Positions 15,023 through 15,524 of a DNA stretch of 15,524 bases are shown in pieces. How positions within the stretch are numbered: position 1 is the stretch's first letter; each line of letters starts with the position of its first letter. A program made the position numbers and the translations under genes. Under the pieces are notes generated by a model, which saw only the letters and a program-made list of their open reading frames with translations, ran no database searches and had not been told where the DNA came from. The DNA is from Chloroflexi bacterium RBG_16_48_8 (GTDB taxonomy: Bacteria; Chloroflexota; Anaerolineae; Anaerolineales; E44-bin32), in NCBI GenBank assembly GCA_001795115.1, contig MGNI01000058.1, forward strand, positions 6,806 to 22,329, given 5' to 3'.

Positions 15023-15524
15023 CAGGGCACTTCCCCTAACAGCTCCTCAACCACTGTCTGAAGGGTGGCCTCGCTCATGGGGCCTCCTAAAATGACCCTT
15101 CGGATCACGCCCTCCCGGTCGATGAAAAAGGTGGAGGGCATGGCGCGCAACTGATACCCCCTTGCCTTCTCACCTGTACGCTCCAAGAGGATCGGGAAGC
15201 TCAAACCCATCTCGTCTGCAAAAGCCCTGGCATTCGTTTCACGGTCCTGATAGGTTATGTTGACCGCTAAGACTTCCAACCCTCGATCGCGGTTATTCTC
15301 ATAAACCTGCTGCAAAGCGGGCATCTCCGCCCTGCAGGGCGGGCACCACGAAGCCCAAAAATTCAGCACCACAACTCTGCCTTTCTTTCCTGTCCATGTT
15401 CATCTTGCTCCGTGAACCTATCTCTTTATCCCGGGCAACGTTACCCCACACCTTCCAGCATATCCATGGAACCTGGCGATCAGTTCTTGTGCACGTCCTT
15501 CCACCTCCCAAGGTGAAAGTCGCT
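15022..15524 (-). pseudogene. Thioredoxin-like (TlpA/ResA family) gene with two in-frame stops, continues past window end
   Basis: The downstream 116 codons encode most of a thioredoxin fold: VVVLNFWASWCPPCRAEMP with the redox CPPC, LEVLAVNITYQDRE, LSFPILLERTGEKARGYQLR and the cis-proline segment AMPSTFFIDREGVI. Proteins of this type reduce or exchange disulfides outside the membrane and usually have an N-terminal anchor and an APDF-L-DL-G stretch. Upstream in the same frame come GKKGR, a TGA (15400-15402), VHGAR, a TAG (15418-15420), then VTLPGIKR and ELIARFHGYAGRCG, which reaches the window edge. A start at GTG 15372 would begin inside the central strand and could not fold. The gene overlaps lgt by one base (TGATG). 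Two nonsense codons in a kept frame suggest decay. Confidence 0.75.

Noticed and set aside
15022..15372. A complete short thioredoxin starting at GTG 15372
   Set aside because: That start falls inside the central beta strand just before WCPPC and would remove the first part of the fold; family-like sequence continues upstream across two stops.

Overview
The window looks like a piece of a Chloroflexota chromosome, probably class Anaerolineae. This is inference from gene style: a STAND ATPase with long tandem TPRs, a minimal Flp pilin, a Pro/Thr-rich lipoprotein linker, an EssC-like ATPase remnant and a divergent Lgt-like protein behind a thioredoxin-like gene. There are no rRNA or tRNA genes, insertion sequences or CRISPR arrays.

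Layout. 1-1012 (+): the 3' part of an unusual fusion, AHSA1-type SRPBCC + PDZ + DinB. 1114-3990 (-): an intact 958-aa NB-ARC/TPR STAND protein, convergent with the fusion gene. 4106-5354 (+): an RseP-type site-2 protease followed closely by a 52-aa Flp pilin, with a 70-nt element that folds as a three-way junction just after the pilin stop. 5769-6988 (+): a class V aminotransferase (alanine-glyoxylate/serine-pyruvate type) broken by two frame changes. 7130-7531 (-): a single-domain response regulator. 8173-11404 (-): a compact glpK-glpD pair for glycerol catabolism. 11780-12143 (+): the C-terminal relic of a second GlpD with an in-frame TAG. 12210-13235 (+): an intact secreted lipoprotein alpha/beta hydrolase closed by a strong terminator. 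13364-14164 (+): the C-terminal relic of an FtsK/SpoIIIE (EssC-like) ATPase with three in-frame stops. 14218-15524 (-): an overlapping pair, a thioredoxin-like (TlpA/ResA) gene with two in-frame stops and an Lgt-like gene with one frame change.

The intact genes cover glycerol to dihydroxyacetone phosphate (GlpK then GlpD), membrane proteolysis and pilus assembly (RseP-like, Flp), and signal sensing (STAND protein, response regulator). The right half is rich in broken genes. Three relics keep one reading frame across stop codons, which points to real decay by substitution rather than indel sequencing error; the aminotransferase and Lgt-like breaks could be either.

The items most worth a second look are the three-domain fusion, the three-way-junction element behind flp, the STAND gene start (a short ATG frame has the better ribosome binding site), the Lgt-like protein lacking recognisable Lgt catalytic residues, and the relics of a second GlpD and of an EssC-like ATPase.
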